Positions 50,313 through 58,141 of a stretch of DNA of 64,000 bases are shown here, in pieces; positions within the stretch are counted from its first letter, which is position 1; every line of letters begins with the position of its first letter. Source of the stretch: Nocardioides sp. YR527 (GTDB lineage: Bacteria > Actinomycetota > Actinomycetes > Propionibacteriales > Nocardioidaceae); NCBI RefSeq assembly GCF_900101045.1, contig NZ_FNFN01000011.1, positions 62,001 through 126,000 of the forward strand, in the 5' to 3' direction. The position numbers and the translations under genes were made by a program. The notes under the pieces were generated by a model that saw only the letters and a program-made list of their open reading frames with translations, did not search any database and was not told the DNA's origin.

Positions 50313-50806
50313 CGAGTCCGCTGCGTACGAATCAGGATCTCGACCCGGCCGCGCTCCGGCAGGCCTTCGGGGTCTTCCCCAGCGGGGTGGTGGCGGTCGC
50401 CGCGGTCGTCGACGGACGCCCCGTCGGTCTGGCCGCTTCGTCGTTCACCTCGGTGTCCCTGGACCCGCCGCTGGTCTCCTTCTCGGTGGCCCGGACCTCG
50501 AAGACGTGGCCCGACCTGCGGCGCTCCTCGCACCTGGGCGTCACCGTGCTCGCCGAGCACCACGGCGAGGTCTGCCGCCAGCTCGCCGGCCCGGTCGACT
50601 CCCGCTTCGACGGGTTGGTCGTCAGCGCATCCCGCGACGGGGCGCTGACGTTGGACGAGGGCCTGGCCCAGTTCGACTGCACCGTCTACCGCGAGGTCGA
50701 GGCCGGCGACCACATCGTCGTACTCCTCCAGCTCCACGCCGCCGACCACGGCGCCGGCCGCCCGCTCGTCTTCCACCGCTCCAACTTCGGCCGGCTCGCC
50801 GGCTGA
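50309..50806 (+). CDS. Flavin reductase (FMN/FAD), HpaC/DszD-like
   Basis: A 165-residue split-barrel flavin reductase that makes reduced FMN for two-component monooxygenases. Recognised by LRQAFGVFPSGVVAVAAVVD, VGLAASSFTSVSLDPPLVSF and the late DHIVVLLQLHA region. It ends the operon and overlaps the transporter stop (ATGA), so a single reductase is presumably shared by SfnG, SsuD and the two acyl-CoA dehydrogenase-like oxygenases. A REP-like palindrome follows directly after the stop. Confidence 0.92.
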   Translation: MTSPLRTNQDLDPAALRQAFGVFPSGVVAVAAVVDGRPVGLAASSFTSVSLDPPLVSFSVARTSKTWPDLRRSSHLGVTVLAEHHGEVCRQLAGPVDSRFDGLVVSASRDGALTLDEGLAQFDCTVYREVEAGDHIVVLLQLHAADHGAGRPLVFHRSNFGRLAG

Positions 50807-50814
50807 CCCCACCC

Positions 50815-50909
50815 TGCCGAGGCGTCACCCCCGTCGGCCGAGGCGTCACGTACGTCGGTCGAGACGGCATCCCGGTGCCAACTCGGCCGACGGGGCTGAC
50901 GCCTCGGCA
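50815..50909. repeat. REP-like palindromic repeat cluster B
   Basis: The left arm 50815-50842 and right arm 50882-50909 are inverted copies over 28 bp with one mismatch; the left arm starts TGCCGAGGCGTCACCCCCGT. A tandem second unit 50837-50864 is identical to 39827-39854 in cluster A. The units share GCCGAGGCGTCAC, a variable four bases, then GTCGG. The cluster fills the space between the flavin reductase stop and the next + strand gene. Confidence 0.8.
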
Positions 50910-50922
50910 CTAGAGTCCGGGT

Positions 50923-51213
50923 GTGGATACCTTCGGAGCCATCGCTCTCTTCGGTCTGATCCTGCTCTACTTCGTGATCGAGTCGTCGGCGACCAAGACG
51001 CGGACGGACCTCACCCGCCGGCTGAACCGGCTCGAGGACAAGGTCGATCTGCTCCTGAAGCACGCGGGGGTGGAGGAGCCGCCGTTGCCACGTCAGGACG
51101 AGGTGGTGGCGCTGGTGCGCGCGGGCAAGAAGATCGAGGCGATCAAGGTCTACCGGGAGGCGACCGGGGTCGGGCTGGCCGAGGCCAAGCGCGCGGTGGA
51201 GCAGCTCACCTGA
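50923..51213 (+). CDS. Small membrane protein with ribosomal L7/L12 C-terminal-like domain
   Basis: A 96-residue protein. A single N-terminal hydrophobic helix (FGAIALFGLILLYFVIES) is followed by a charged coiled region (RTDLTRRLNRLEDKVDLLLK) and a C-terminal stretch EVVALVRAGKKIEAIKVYRE, then TGVGLAEAKRAVEQL. The last part matches the L7/L12 C-terminal fold that recruits translation factors. It would be tethered to the membrane with the L12-like domain inside. Function unknown. The start is GTG. hemY begins 37 bases later on the same strand. Confidence 0.8.
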   Translation: MDTFGAIALFGLILLYFVIESSATKTRTDLTRRLNRLEDKVDLLLKHAGVEEPPLPRQDEVVALVRAGKKIEAIKVYREATGVGLAEAKRAVEQLT

Positions 51214-51250
51214 CGTACGCCGGTGCGATGGCCGATGCGACACTGGACTC

Positions 51251-52570
51251 GTGCGTGTCATCGTCGTCGGAGCAGGGATCGCCGGGCTGACCGCGGCCCG
51301 CGATCTGTCCCTGAAGGGGCACCGGGTCACGGTGCTGGAGGCCTCGGACCGGGTCGGAGGAAAGATCCGCGGGGAGTCGGTGGCCGGGCAGGTCGTCGAC
51401 GTCGGGGCCGAGGCGATGCTCAACCGACGGCCCGAGGGCGTCTCGCTGGCCAGGGAGATCGGCCTCGACGTCGTACACCCCACTGGCGCGAAGTCCTCGA
51501 TCTGGTCGCGTGGCGCGCTGCGGCCGATTCCGCGCTCGATCATGGGCGTACCTCTCGACCTGGCCGCGCTCGAGTCGGCCGGTCTCCTCTCCGAGGAGAC
51601 CCTGGAGGTCGTACGCCGCGAGCCCACGCTCCCACCTGCGAAGACGGACGAGGACATCTCGGTCGGTGACTTCATCGCCTCCCGGTTCGGGGACGAGACG
51701 GCCGATCGGCTGGCGGATCCGCTGCTGGCCGGGGTCTACGCCGGTCATGCCCGCCGGATCTCGGTGAAGGCGGCCGCCCCGCAGCTGTTCATGCTCGCCG
51801 AGAAGGGGTCGCTGCTCGAGGCCGCCGCGGCGCTGCCGAGCTCGGACGTCCCGGTCTTCGCCGGGATCGAGGGCGGGATGTCGCGGTTGCCCGAGACCCT
51901 CGCCGAGGGTCTGGACATCCGGTTCGACACCCCCGTCGACACCGTCACCAGGACCCCGCAGGGCTTCTTGGTCGAGCACAGTCTGATCGAGACCGGTGGC
52001 GAGGTCGAGGCGGCCGACGCCGTCGTGGTCGCGACCCCCGCTCCGGTCGCCGCCAGGCTGCTCCGCTCGACCGCCCCGTCGGTCGCACGCGAGCTGTCCG
52101 GGATCGAGACCGCGAGCGTCGCGGTGGTGACCTTCGCCTTCCCCGACCTTCCCGCCGAGCTGCACGACAAGTCCGGATTCCTGGTCCCGCCGGTCGAGGA
52201 GTGCGCGATCAAGGCCTCCACGTTCTCCTTCGCGAAGTGGGCCTGGGTGGGGGAGCGCGGCACCTACCTGCGTACCTCCATCGGACGCCACGGCGAGCCG
52301 CCCTGGGACGACGACGACCGTCTGGTCGCCGACTCCCTGGCTGCCCTGGCCGAGATCGCCGGGATCACCGCGACGCCGACCGACGTACACGTCCAGCGCT
52401 GGACCGATGCGCTCCCGCAGTATCCCGTCGGCCACCTCGACCGGGTCGCCCGGATCCGGCAAGGACTCCGCGGCGTGCCCGGACTCGCCCTCGCCGGGGC
52501 CTCCTACGACGGCGTCGGGATCCCGGCCACGATCGCCTCGGCGCACCGCGCCGCCGCGGACATCGGCTGA
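51251..52570 (+). CDS. hemY: Protoporphyrinogen/coproporphyrinogen III oxidase (HemY/CgoX)
   Basis: FAD-dependent oxidase, 439 residues. In actinobacteria it acts as CgoX, oxidising coproporphyrinogen III to coproporphyrin III in the coproporphyrin-dependent heme route. The FAD motif is VIVVGAGIAGLTAARDLSLK, followed by VTVLEASDRVGGKIRG. The C-terminal FAD region is GLALAGASYDGVGIPATIAS. The start is GTG. It normally adjoins hemE and hemQ; here the sulfur operon lies between hemE and hemY, and a secretion-like cluster lies between hemY and hemQ. The next gene is convergent, with four bases between the stops. Confidence 0.93.
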   Translation: MRVIVVGAGIAGLTAARDLSLKGHRVTVLEASDRVGGKIRGESVAGQVVDVGAEAMLNRRPEGVSLAREIGLDVVHPTGAKSSIWSRGALRPIPRSIMGVPLDLAALESAGLLSEETLEVVRREPTLPPAKTDEDISVGDFIASRFGDETADRLADPLLAGVYAGHARRISVKAAAPQLFMLAEKGSLLEAAAALPSSDVPVFAGIEGGMSRLPETLAEGLDIRFDTPVDTVTRTPQGFLVEHSLIETGGEVEAADAVVVATPAPVAARLLRSTAPSVARELSGIETASVAVVTFAFPDLPAELHDKSGFLVPPVEECAIKASTFSFAKWAWVGERGTYLRTSIGRHGEPPWDDDDRLVADSLAALAEIAGITATPTDVHVQRWTDALPQYPVGHLDRVARIRQGLRGVPGLALAGASYDGVGIPATIASAHRAAADIG

Positions 52571-52574
52571 AAGC

Positions 52575-53210
52575 TCAGGCCGGCACCCACCGCAGCGTCG
52601 AGACACAGACGTCGAGAGCCAGCTTCCAGGCCAGGAACTTCTCGTCGGTCGCCGTCATGTCCAGCGGCCGGGCGATCGTCGCGGTCAGCTGAAGCCCCCG
52701 ACGCCGCTTCGAGCCGGGGACGGGGGTCATGTAGACGATCGTCGTCGCGACCACGGGCTCGTCGCCATCGGCGGTCTTGGTCGACTCGCGCTCGTACCTG
52801 ATGAACCGCTTGTCGCCGAACAGCGGCTTGGCGCCATGGTCCCGGATGATCGCGGCGACGTGGGTGTCGAGGGTCCCGCCGCTGCCGGCGTGGAACGTCG
52901 TCGCGACGATCGCGCCGGGAATGATGGCGAGGCTGTCGGTCTCGGCGGTGGCGGCGAAGTAGGCCTTGACCTGCTGCTGCTTCATGAGCGCGTACGCCTG
53001 GTCGAGCTGCGCACGCATGGAGGCGTGGAGCTCGGGCCGGTTGATGCTCATGAAGCGCTTCTTCAGTGCCGCGTCCATCGCGGCCCGGTCCGCCTCGTCC
53101 GGGGAGTGTCGTTCCCAGCCGGGGAGGAGCTTCAGCTCGAACTCCGGCTCCTTGGTGCCGCCGAGCAGCTCGCGTAGCGAGGACTGCGGGTCGGGTGCTG
53201 CCTCAGACAA
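52575..53210 (-). CDS. Hypothetical protein of a type VII secretion-like cluster
   Basis: About 211 residues, soluble, no recognised family. It begins with SEAAPDPQSSLRELLGGTKE, followed by a helical part (AQLDQAYALMKQQQVKAYFA) and a beta-rich C-terminus (VVATTIVYMTPVPGSKRRRG). The TTG at 53210 overlaps the stop of the upstream gene within TTGTCTGA, so the start is inferred from coupling. It is the last of four minus-strand genes led by a WXG100-like gene. It might be a chaperone, immunity or accessory protein of that cluster; nothing in the sequence decides. Confidence 0.6.
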   Translation of the reverse strand: MSEAAPDPQSSLRELLGGTKEPEFELKLLPGWERHSPDEADRAAMDAALKKRFMSINRPELHASMRAQLDQAYALMKQQQVKAYFAATAETDSLAIIPGAIVATTFHAGSGGTLDTHVAAIIRDHGAKPLFGDKRFIRYERESTKTADGDEPVVATTIVYMTPVPGSKRRRGLQLTATIARPLDMTATDEKFLAWKLALDVCVSTLRWVPA

Positions 53211-53847
53211 AGGACGAGTCCTCCCAGACGTCGAACGGGTCGCTCGGCATGCCGGGGACCGGCTCTGCCGAGAACGGGGTGCCATCGGGGCGTACGACCT
53301 CGAGCTCGGCGAGGAAGAGCGGCATGTCCGCGATGGTGAGACCGAAGATCGCGGGTGCGCCTGCCTCGACCACGACCATCACGCTGATCTCCTGCGTCGA
53401 GAAGACGAAGATGCCGGTGAGGAACTCGACGGTCTCACCGTCGATCTCTCCGGTCCTGGACGCGAGACATCTCAGTCCGGGACCGAGAGCGGCCCCGGCG
53501 TACTCGTCGACGTCGAAGCCCTGCTGCCGCCACTCCTCGGGCGAGGTCGGCTCGCCGCCCCCGAGTACGACCCGAACCCGGCTGACGACGGGCGCGGGCA
53601 GCGGCCAGTGGAGCATCGAGGCCAGCGTCCCGGGGTGGAGGTCGCCGGCGAGGTGGTGGGCGAGCAGGGCCCGCGCGTCGGGGTCGACCTCGTCGGTCCA
53701 CTCGCCGTCCCAGGTGTCGCGGAGCGAGGCGAGCACGTCCTCGACCCACCTCTCCGCACCCGCGCCGTCGAGCTCACCCGCGTTCGGGACCCAGATCCAT
53801 CGCTCCGACGGCTGGGCGATCTCAGCTTGCCATGTCTCCGGCATCAT
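53203..53847 (-). CDS. Hypothetical protein of a type VII secretion-like cluster
   Basis: A 214-residue soluble protein of unknown family. It begins PETWQAEIAQPSERWIWVPN and contains SRVRVVLGGGEPTSPEEWRQ and FLTGIFVFSTQEISVMVVVE, suggesting a mixed alpha/beta domain. The start overlaps the preceding gene by four bases (ATGA), so the two are coupled. Proximity to a WXG100-like gene suggests an accessory or immunity role (inference). Confidence 0.68.
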   Translation of the reverse strand: MMPETWQAEIAQPSERWIWVPNAGELDGAGAERWVEDVLASLRDTWDGEWTDEVDPDARALLAHHLAGDLHPGTLASMLHWPLPAPVVSRVRVVLGGGEPTSPEEWRQQGFDVDEYAGAALGPGLRCLASRTGEIDGETVEFLTGIFVFSTQEISVMVVVEAGAPAIFGLTIADMPLFLAELEVVRPDGTPFSAEPVPGMPSDPFDVWEDSSFV

Positions 53848-55052
53848 CCCTCCGAGGGCTGTGCGCTCTGCTGGTCATTGGTGCGCCGCTCGTTCAGCGA
53901 CTGGCTCGTCGAGGTGGTGCCGTACCACTCGCCTGCCCACTTCCCCAGGCCGCTGAGCCCGTCGAAGCCGGCCCCGATCTTCTGGCCCCAGGTCCCTGTG
54001 CGTATCCCCCCGTAGATGGCCATCCCGGTAGCGATGTCGGAGCCGCTCATGATGCCCACGGGAATGTCCTTGGGGGGCTTGAACGGGTTGGCCATCCAAG
54101 CGGCCCTGGTCCGGGGGACCTCCCTGAACCCGGTGGAGATGGAGAGTGCGGTCTTGAACTTGGCGCCGAACGTGACGTTCACGGGAGGTGGGTTCAGCGG
54201 CGCCGCTCGTTTCAGAGCAAAGTTTCCGAAGCCTCGTCCGGCCGCGCCGGCAGTCTTTCCTCCGGAGGCGGCGCCCTTCCCCAGCTGGCCCCAGGCCTTT
54301 CCGATCTGACCGAGCTTTCCGAAGGGGAGCACCGCGAGAACCGCCAAGAGCACGTCCGTCACCTCGCATTTGCCCGCTGAGGCCTGGACGATCTTGCCGA
54401 TCAGCACCAAGGCGCCGAGGGCGAATCCGATGACGGCGACGATGCCACCGAGGAAGAGCCCGGCGATCATGAAGACCATCGCGATCGCCTCGAGGATGTT
54501 GATCAGGAAGCCGAAGATCTCCCAGAAGCCGTCCTTGATGCTGCCGGCCATCTCGTTGCCGATGCCGTTGACCGCGAGGTCATAGGCGTCTTCCCAGGTG
54601 TCGTACTCGGCGTCCCAGGTTTCCGCGTCGTCCTGCCATTCGTCGTACGCGGCCTTCTTGGCCTGCCCCTCGTCATCGTCCGCTTCGCGGTCCCCCGGAA
54701 GCCCCTCATAGGTGGTCCACTTGTCCGTGCAGGACTCGACCAACGGTCCCATCTTGGCTTGCTGTTCCCCGAGGCTCGTGCCGTACGCAGCGATGAGCGG
54801 CCCCACGGGCGTGTAGAGCTCGCTGGCCTCCCGCAACGTCTCGTAGGAGGACCCGATCTTGTCCTGAAGCTCGGCGACTGCCTTGCCCTGCATCTGGCCC
54901 TCGGCCAGTTCGCCGGTGGCGACCTGCTCGAGGACGTTGGCCGCCTCGGACATCTGCTCACCGAGCTCTTCGATCTTGTTCCCGCGCGCGACGATCACCG
55001 CCGAGTCGCCGGTGAGAGGTTGGATCTCCCGACCCTTGGGTGACTGATCCAT
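53844..55052 (-). CDS. Large WXG/LXG-like protein with membrane segments
   Basis: A 402-residue protein with an N-terminal helical region of about 165 residues (LGEQMSEAANVLEQVATGEL; later WQDDAETWDAEYDTWEDAYD) that looks like an elongated WXG/LXG-type domain. Strongly hydrophobic segments lie at about 177-222 and 231-245, followed by a basic, Gly/Pro-rich C-terminus without a recognised toxin fold. It may be a secreted or membrane-inserted type VII substrate, or a membrane component specific to this cluster. The WXG100-like gene precedes it by 16 bases on the same strand. Overlap with the next gene indicates an operon. Confidence 0.7.
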   Translation of the reverse strand: MDQSPKGREIQPLTGDSAVIVARGNKIEELGEQMSEAANVLEQVATGELAEGQMQGKAVAELQDKIGSSYETLREASELYTPVGPLIAAYGTSLGEQQAKMGPLVESCTDKWTTYEGLPGDREADDDEGQAKKAAYDEWQDDAETWDAEYDTWEDAYDLAVNGIGNEMAGSIKDGFWEIFGFLINILEAIAMVFMIAGLFLGGIVAVIGFALGALVLIGKIVQASAGKCEVTDVLLAVLAVLPFGKLGQIGKAWGQLGKGAASGGKTAGAAGRGFGNFALKRAAPLNPPPVNVTFGAKFKTALSISTGFREVPRTRAAWMANPFKPPKDIPVGIMSGSDIATGMAIYGGIRTGTWGQKIGAGFDGLSGLGKWAGEWYGTTSTSQSLNERRTNDQQSAQPSEG

Positions 55053-55068
55053 GACTCACTCCATCCGT

Positions 55069-55365
55069 CTATTTCTGCTGGAACAGGAGAGCCGTCTCGC
55101 TGTCCCAGTTCTGGAATCCCTCGACGACGCCTTTGATGTGGTCCCGCACGTCGGAGAGCTCGTCCTTGAGGTCGTTGCGCTTCATGTCCCAGCGCTGCTC
55201 GAAGTCGTCGGCCTGGCCGCGCAGATCGCCGCGGCGGAACGGGTTGCCGATGGCGCCTTCGAGAGCGTCGGAGTTGCCGACCGCGTGGTCGAACTCGTCG
55301 ATGATCGAGTCCAGCTTCTTGACCGTCTGATCAAGGGTCTCGATCTTGATGGAGACGTCTGCCAT
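55069..55365 (-). CDS. WXG100-like small helical protein
   Basis: A 98-residue protein predicted as a helical hairpin: SIKIETLDQTVKKLDSIIDE and QADDFEQRWDMKRNDLKDEL, ending in a long helix that includes GFQNWDSETALLF. Size and fold resemble WXG100/ESAT-6-type substrates, but the WXG turn is replaced (the turn region reads GNPFRRGDLRG). The ATG at 55365 is used; a longer frame upstream lacks support. It leads a four-gene minus-strand cluster. No EccC-type ATPase or other secretion-core gene is within the window. Confidence 0.7.
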   Translation of the reverse strand: MADVSIKIETLDQTVKKLDSIIDEFDHAVGNSDALEGAIGNPFRRGDLRGQADDFEQRWDMKRNDLKDELSDVRDHIKGVVEGFQNWDSETALLFQQK

Positions 55366-55563
55366 GTCACCACGCCTTTCCGGTGTGCACAGGGCTCGCC
55401 GAGGAAACGCGAAAGCGCTCTCAGCCGCAGGCGAATTGGGGGGATCGAGGTGACGTACAACCCGAGACAACCTGGCGACGGACACCCGAGTGGAACGTTA
55501 CAACACGGCCCAACGCGGAGGGTTAACAAACTCCCAATCGAACGTAGAAAACTGCTGATGATC

Positions 55564-56484
55564 TCACCGCAGGAATGCGACGATCCCGGCGAGAGCCTCA
55601 GGTGCGACCGGGGCGACTCCGGGGAGCGACATGAACCCGTGGAACGCGGTGTCGTAGTCCACGAGCGAGACCGGTGTCCCGGCGGCACGGAGGACTTCGG
55701 CGTACCGGGTGCCGTGGTCGCGGATCGGGTCGTGCAGCGCGGTGATGATGTGGGCCGGCGGCAGGTCGGCGTGGGACGTGGCACGCAGGGGTGAGGCCTG
55801 CCAGGACTCGTCCCCGTAGCGATCGCCCATGTAGAGGTGGCCGAAGGTGCTCATCTGCGTCGAGGTGAGCACCGGCCCGTTGGCGTTGGCCGCCTCGGAG
55901 GGGAACTTCTCGTACATCTCCACCGCCGGGTAGATCAGGACCTGAGCCCGCACCGCCGGTCCGCCCGCATCACGAGCCATCAAGGACACCACCGCCGCCA
56001 GGTTGCCGCCGGCGCTGTCGCCCATCACCGCGATCCGAGTCGGGTCCCCGCCCAGGTCGGCGGCGTTCTTCGAGACCCATTCCAACGCGGCCCAGGCGTC
56101 CTCGACGGCAGCCGGGAACGGATGCTCGGGCGCCAGCCGGTAGGACGGGGCGACCACGATCGACCCGGTCTCCGCGGCCACGTGCGAGGAGACCCACGCG
56201 CTCTGCTCCGGGGTCCCCAGACACCAGCCGCCGCCGTGGTAGTTGATGACGACCGGCGCGGCCTCGCCGACGCGATGAGGCGTGTAGATCGCGAACCGGC
56301 GGCCGTCGACGTACGTCTCCTTGATCTCGACGTCCGCAGGACGGCCGAACAGGAACCCGCTGACCGGCCCGGTGCGGAGCCCCTCGCGCTGGGCGCGCAG
56401 GGCGATCATCTCCTCGGCGTTCAGCGGGGTCTTGACCAGGCGCTCCTGGAGGAAGGCGAAGATGCGGGTACGCAGCGGCAGCAT
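55564..56484 (-). CDS. Alpha/beta hydrolase, HSL family
   Basis: The third HSL-type esterase of the window, 306 residues. The oxyanion motif is YHGGGW (82-87), followed by YRLAPEHPFPAAVEDA. The nucleophile is GDSAGGN (S157), and the final His lies in FHGFMSLPG. It shares more of its HSL signature with the hydrolase at 18.9-19.8 kb than with the one at 32 kb. The ATG at 56484 is used. It is divergent from hemQ, 58 bases apart, so the two may share a control region. No functional tie to heme is known. Confidence 0.9.
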   Translation of the reverse strand: MLPLRTRIFAFLQERLVKTPLNAEEMIALRAQREGLRTGPVSGFLFGRPADVEIKETYVDGRRFAIYTPHRVGEAAPVVINYHGGGWCLGTPEQSAWVSSHVAAETGSIVVAPSYRLAPEHPFPAAVEDAWAALEWVSKNAADLGGDPTRIAVMGDSAGGNLAAVVSLMARDAGGPAVRAQVLIYPAVEMYEKFPSEAANANGPVLTSTQMSTFGHLYMGDRYGDESWQASPLRATSHADLPPAHIITALHDPIRDHGTRYAEVLRAAGTPVSLVDYDTAFHGFMSLPGVAPVAPEALAGIVAFLR

Positions 56485-56542
56485 GGCGCTCACGATAGAG
56501 CCCGAGAGGGCGCGGTGACCGGCGGTAGCGCAAAATGGGGGC

Positions 56543-57262
56543 ATGACCGACCCCCAGGCCGACATCAAGTCCAACGCAGCCAAGATCAACGAGCTCAACG
56601 CGACCCTTCGCTACACGATGTGGTCGGTCTTCTCCCTCGAGGAGACCCTCGGCGACGCCGACCGCAAGGCCGAGGCGGTCGAGGTCGAGGAGCTCTTCGC
56701 CGCCTTCGCCGGCGAGGACATCGTGGTGCGTGGCACCTATGACGTGGCCGGCCTGCGCGCCGACGCCGACGTGATGTTCTGGCTGCACGCGGACTCCTCC
56801 GACAAGCTCCAGTCGGCCTATCACCGCCTGCGCCGCACCGCCTTCGGCGGCCGGCTCGTCCCGGTCTGGTCGCAGATGGCGCTGCACCGCCCCGCCGAGT
56901 TCAACCGGAGCCACCTGCCGGCGTTCCTCGCCGACGAGCGCACCCACGACTACGTCGCGGTCTACCCGTTCATCCGCTCCTACGAGTGGTATCTCCTCGA
57001 TGACAAGGAGCGCCGCCGCCTCCTGGCCGAGCACGGCCAGATGGCGCGCGACTACCCCGACGTGCGGGCCAACACCGTCCCGTCCTTCGCCCTCGGTGAC
57101 TACGAGTGGATGCTGGCCTTCGAGGCCGACGACCTCTCCCGCATCGTCGACCTGATGCGCCACCTCCGCGGCTCCGAGACCCGTCGTCACGTACGCGAGG
57201 AGGTGCCGTTCTACACCGGCGCCCGCGTCGAGATCGGCGATCTCCTGGACCGCCTCCCCTGA
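56543..57262 (+). CDS. hemQ: Coproheme decarboxylase HemQ (chlorite dismutase-like)
   Basis: Performs the last step of the coproporphyrin-dependent route, oxidative decarboxylation of coproheme to heme b. The 239 residues show the family pattern: KINELNATLRYTMWSVFSLE, VVRGTYDVAGLRADADVMFW, FIRSYEWYLLDDKERRRLLA, HGQMARDYPDVRANTVPSFA and LGDYEWMLAFEADDLSRIVD. The Tyr in the SYEWYLL segment is the conserved catalytic Tyr of Gram-positive HemQ. It should be adjacent to hemY; here five minus-strand genes separate them. The ATG at 56543 has weak ribosome-site pairing. Confidence 0.93.
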   Translation: MTDPQADIKSNAAKINELNATLRYTMWSVFSLEETLGDADRKAEAVEVEELFAAFAGEDIVVRGTYDVAGLRADADVMFWLHADSSDKLQSAYHRLRRTAFGGRLVPVWSQMALHRPAEFNRSHLPAFLADERTHDYVAVYPFIRSYEWYLLDDKERRRLLAEHGQMARDYPDVRANTVPSFALGDYEWMLAFEADDLSRIVDLMRHLRGSETRRHVREEVPFYTGARVEIGDLLDRLP

Positions 57263-57275
57263 GGCGTTCCTGATC

Positions 57276-57308
57276 GGCCGGATCGTCTCGGAAATTCCCT
57301 GTCCGGCC
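57276..57308 (+). terminator. Candidate terminator downstream of hemQ
   Basis: GGCCGGA (57276-57282) and TCCGGCC (57302-57308) form a 7-bp stem with a 19-base loop, 13 bases after the hemQ stop. No U-run follows. The large loop weakens the case. Confidence 0.35.
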
Positions 57309-57418
57309 ATGGTGAGTCTCCACTAATCTCATCCGTCGCGGTGGCTCCTGCTCGGGTTCGTGTGCCGATCCCGTCATGGGCTTCTGACATGTCCGCACGA
57401 GGATGGGAGGGCTGAGAC

Positions 57419-58132
57419 GTGGGGATGACCATCCCTGGGGAGCTGGATTTCGTACTCGACCTGCTCGGCTACGAGTGGCCGAACGTCGACGAGGATGCGG
57501 TCCGCGATGCCGCGCAGCTGCTGCGCGGTCTGGAGTCGGACCTTCGCGGCACCCTCGACGACCTGGAGGCGCGGGTCAACGAGCTCGGTGACGGCGCCAA
57601 GGCCCAGTCGGTGAATGCGCTGATCAGGGCCTGGACCGACAACCGCACGGCCAACATGGACGCGGTGCTCGACGCGCTGCCCGAAGTCGCGACGGGGATC
57701 GACGTCCTTGCTGATGCGATCGTCGCGCTGAAGATGAAGGTGATCGCCGAGCTGACCATCACGGCGGCGCAGATCGCGGCAGCGGCGGCGACCGCTGTGG
57801 TCACCGGTGGACTCAGCGTGATCGGCAACGCGGCGCTCATCGCCGCTCGGAAGAAGGCGCTCGACATCGCCACCGACATCGCGATGGAAGAGGTGCTCGG
57901 CCAGGTCGCGAGCATGGTGATCGAGCCGCTGACCGGAACGATCACCGAGCTCGCCATGTCGATCGCCGAGGCTCCGATCGTGAGCGACGGAGAGGCGACC
58001 GCGGCGACCAAGCTCAGCTACGACCTGATGGAGCAGATCGCCACCGCGCTCTCCGACTGCGGCGCCGACCAGTACGACCTGTGCACGACGTTCGCCGCCG
58101 ACGTGTCCGCCCTTCCCCTCTTCGCCTCGTAG
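57419..58132 (+). CDS. Type VII-type effector carrier (WXG/CpnT N-terminal-like helical protein)
   Basis: A 237-residue, largely helical protein. The opening TIPGELDFVLDLLGYEWPNV is the pattern of N-terminal domains of actinobacterial type VII toxins (CpnT-like). A central Ala-rich hydrophobic segment (ELTITAAQIAAAAATAVVTG) follows. In such systems this region is fused to a toxin domain; here it ends and the toxin is the next gene, 9 bases downstream. GTG 57419 is chosen because GGGAGG lies 8 bases upstream; ATG 57425 is possible. Its probable role is to carry or pair with the toxin at the secretion apparatus (inference). Confidence 0.72.
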   Translation: MGMTIPGELDFVLDLLGYEWPNVDEDAVRDAAQLLRGLESDLRGTLDDLEARVNELGDGAKAQSVNALIRAWTDNRTANMDAVLDALPEVATGIDVLADAIVALKMKVIAELTITAAQIAAAAATAVVTGGLSVIGNAALIAARKKALDIATDIAMEEVLGQVASMVIEPLTGTITELAMSIAEAPIVSDGEATAATKLSYDLMEQIATALSDCGADQYDLCTTFAADVSALPLFAS

Positions 58133-58141
58133 GAGACAGCT

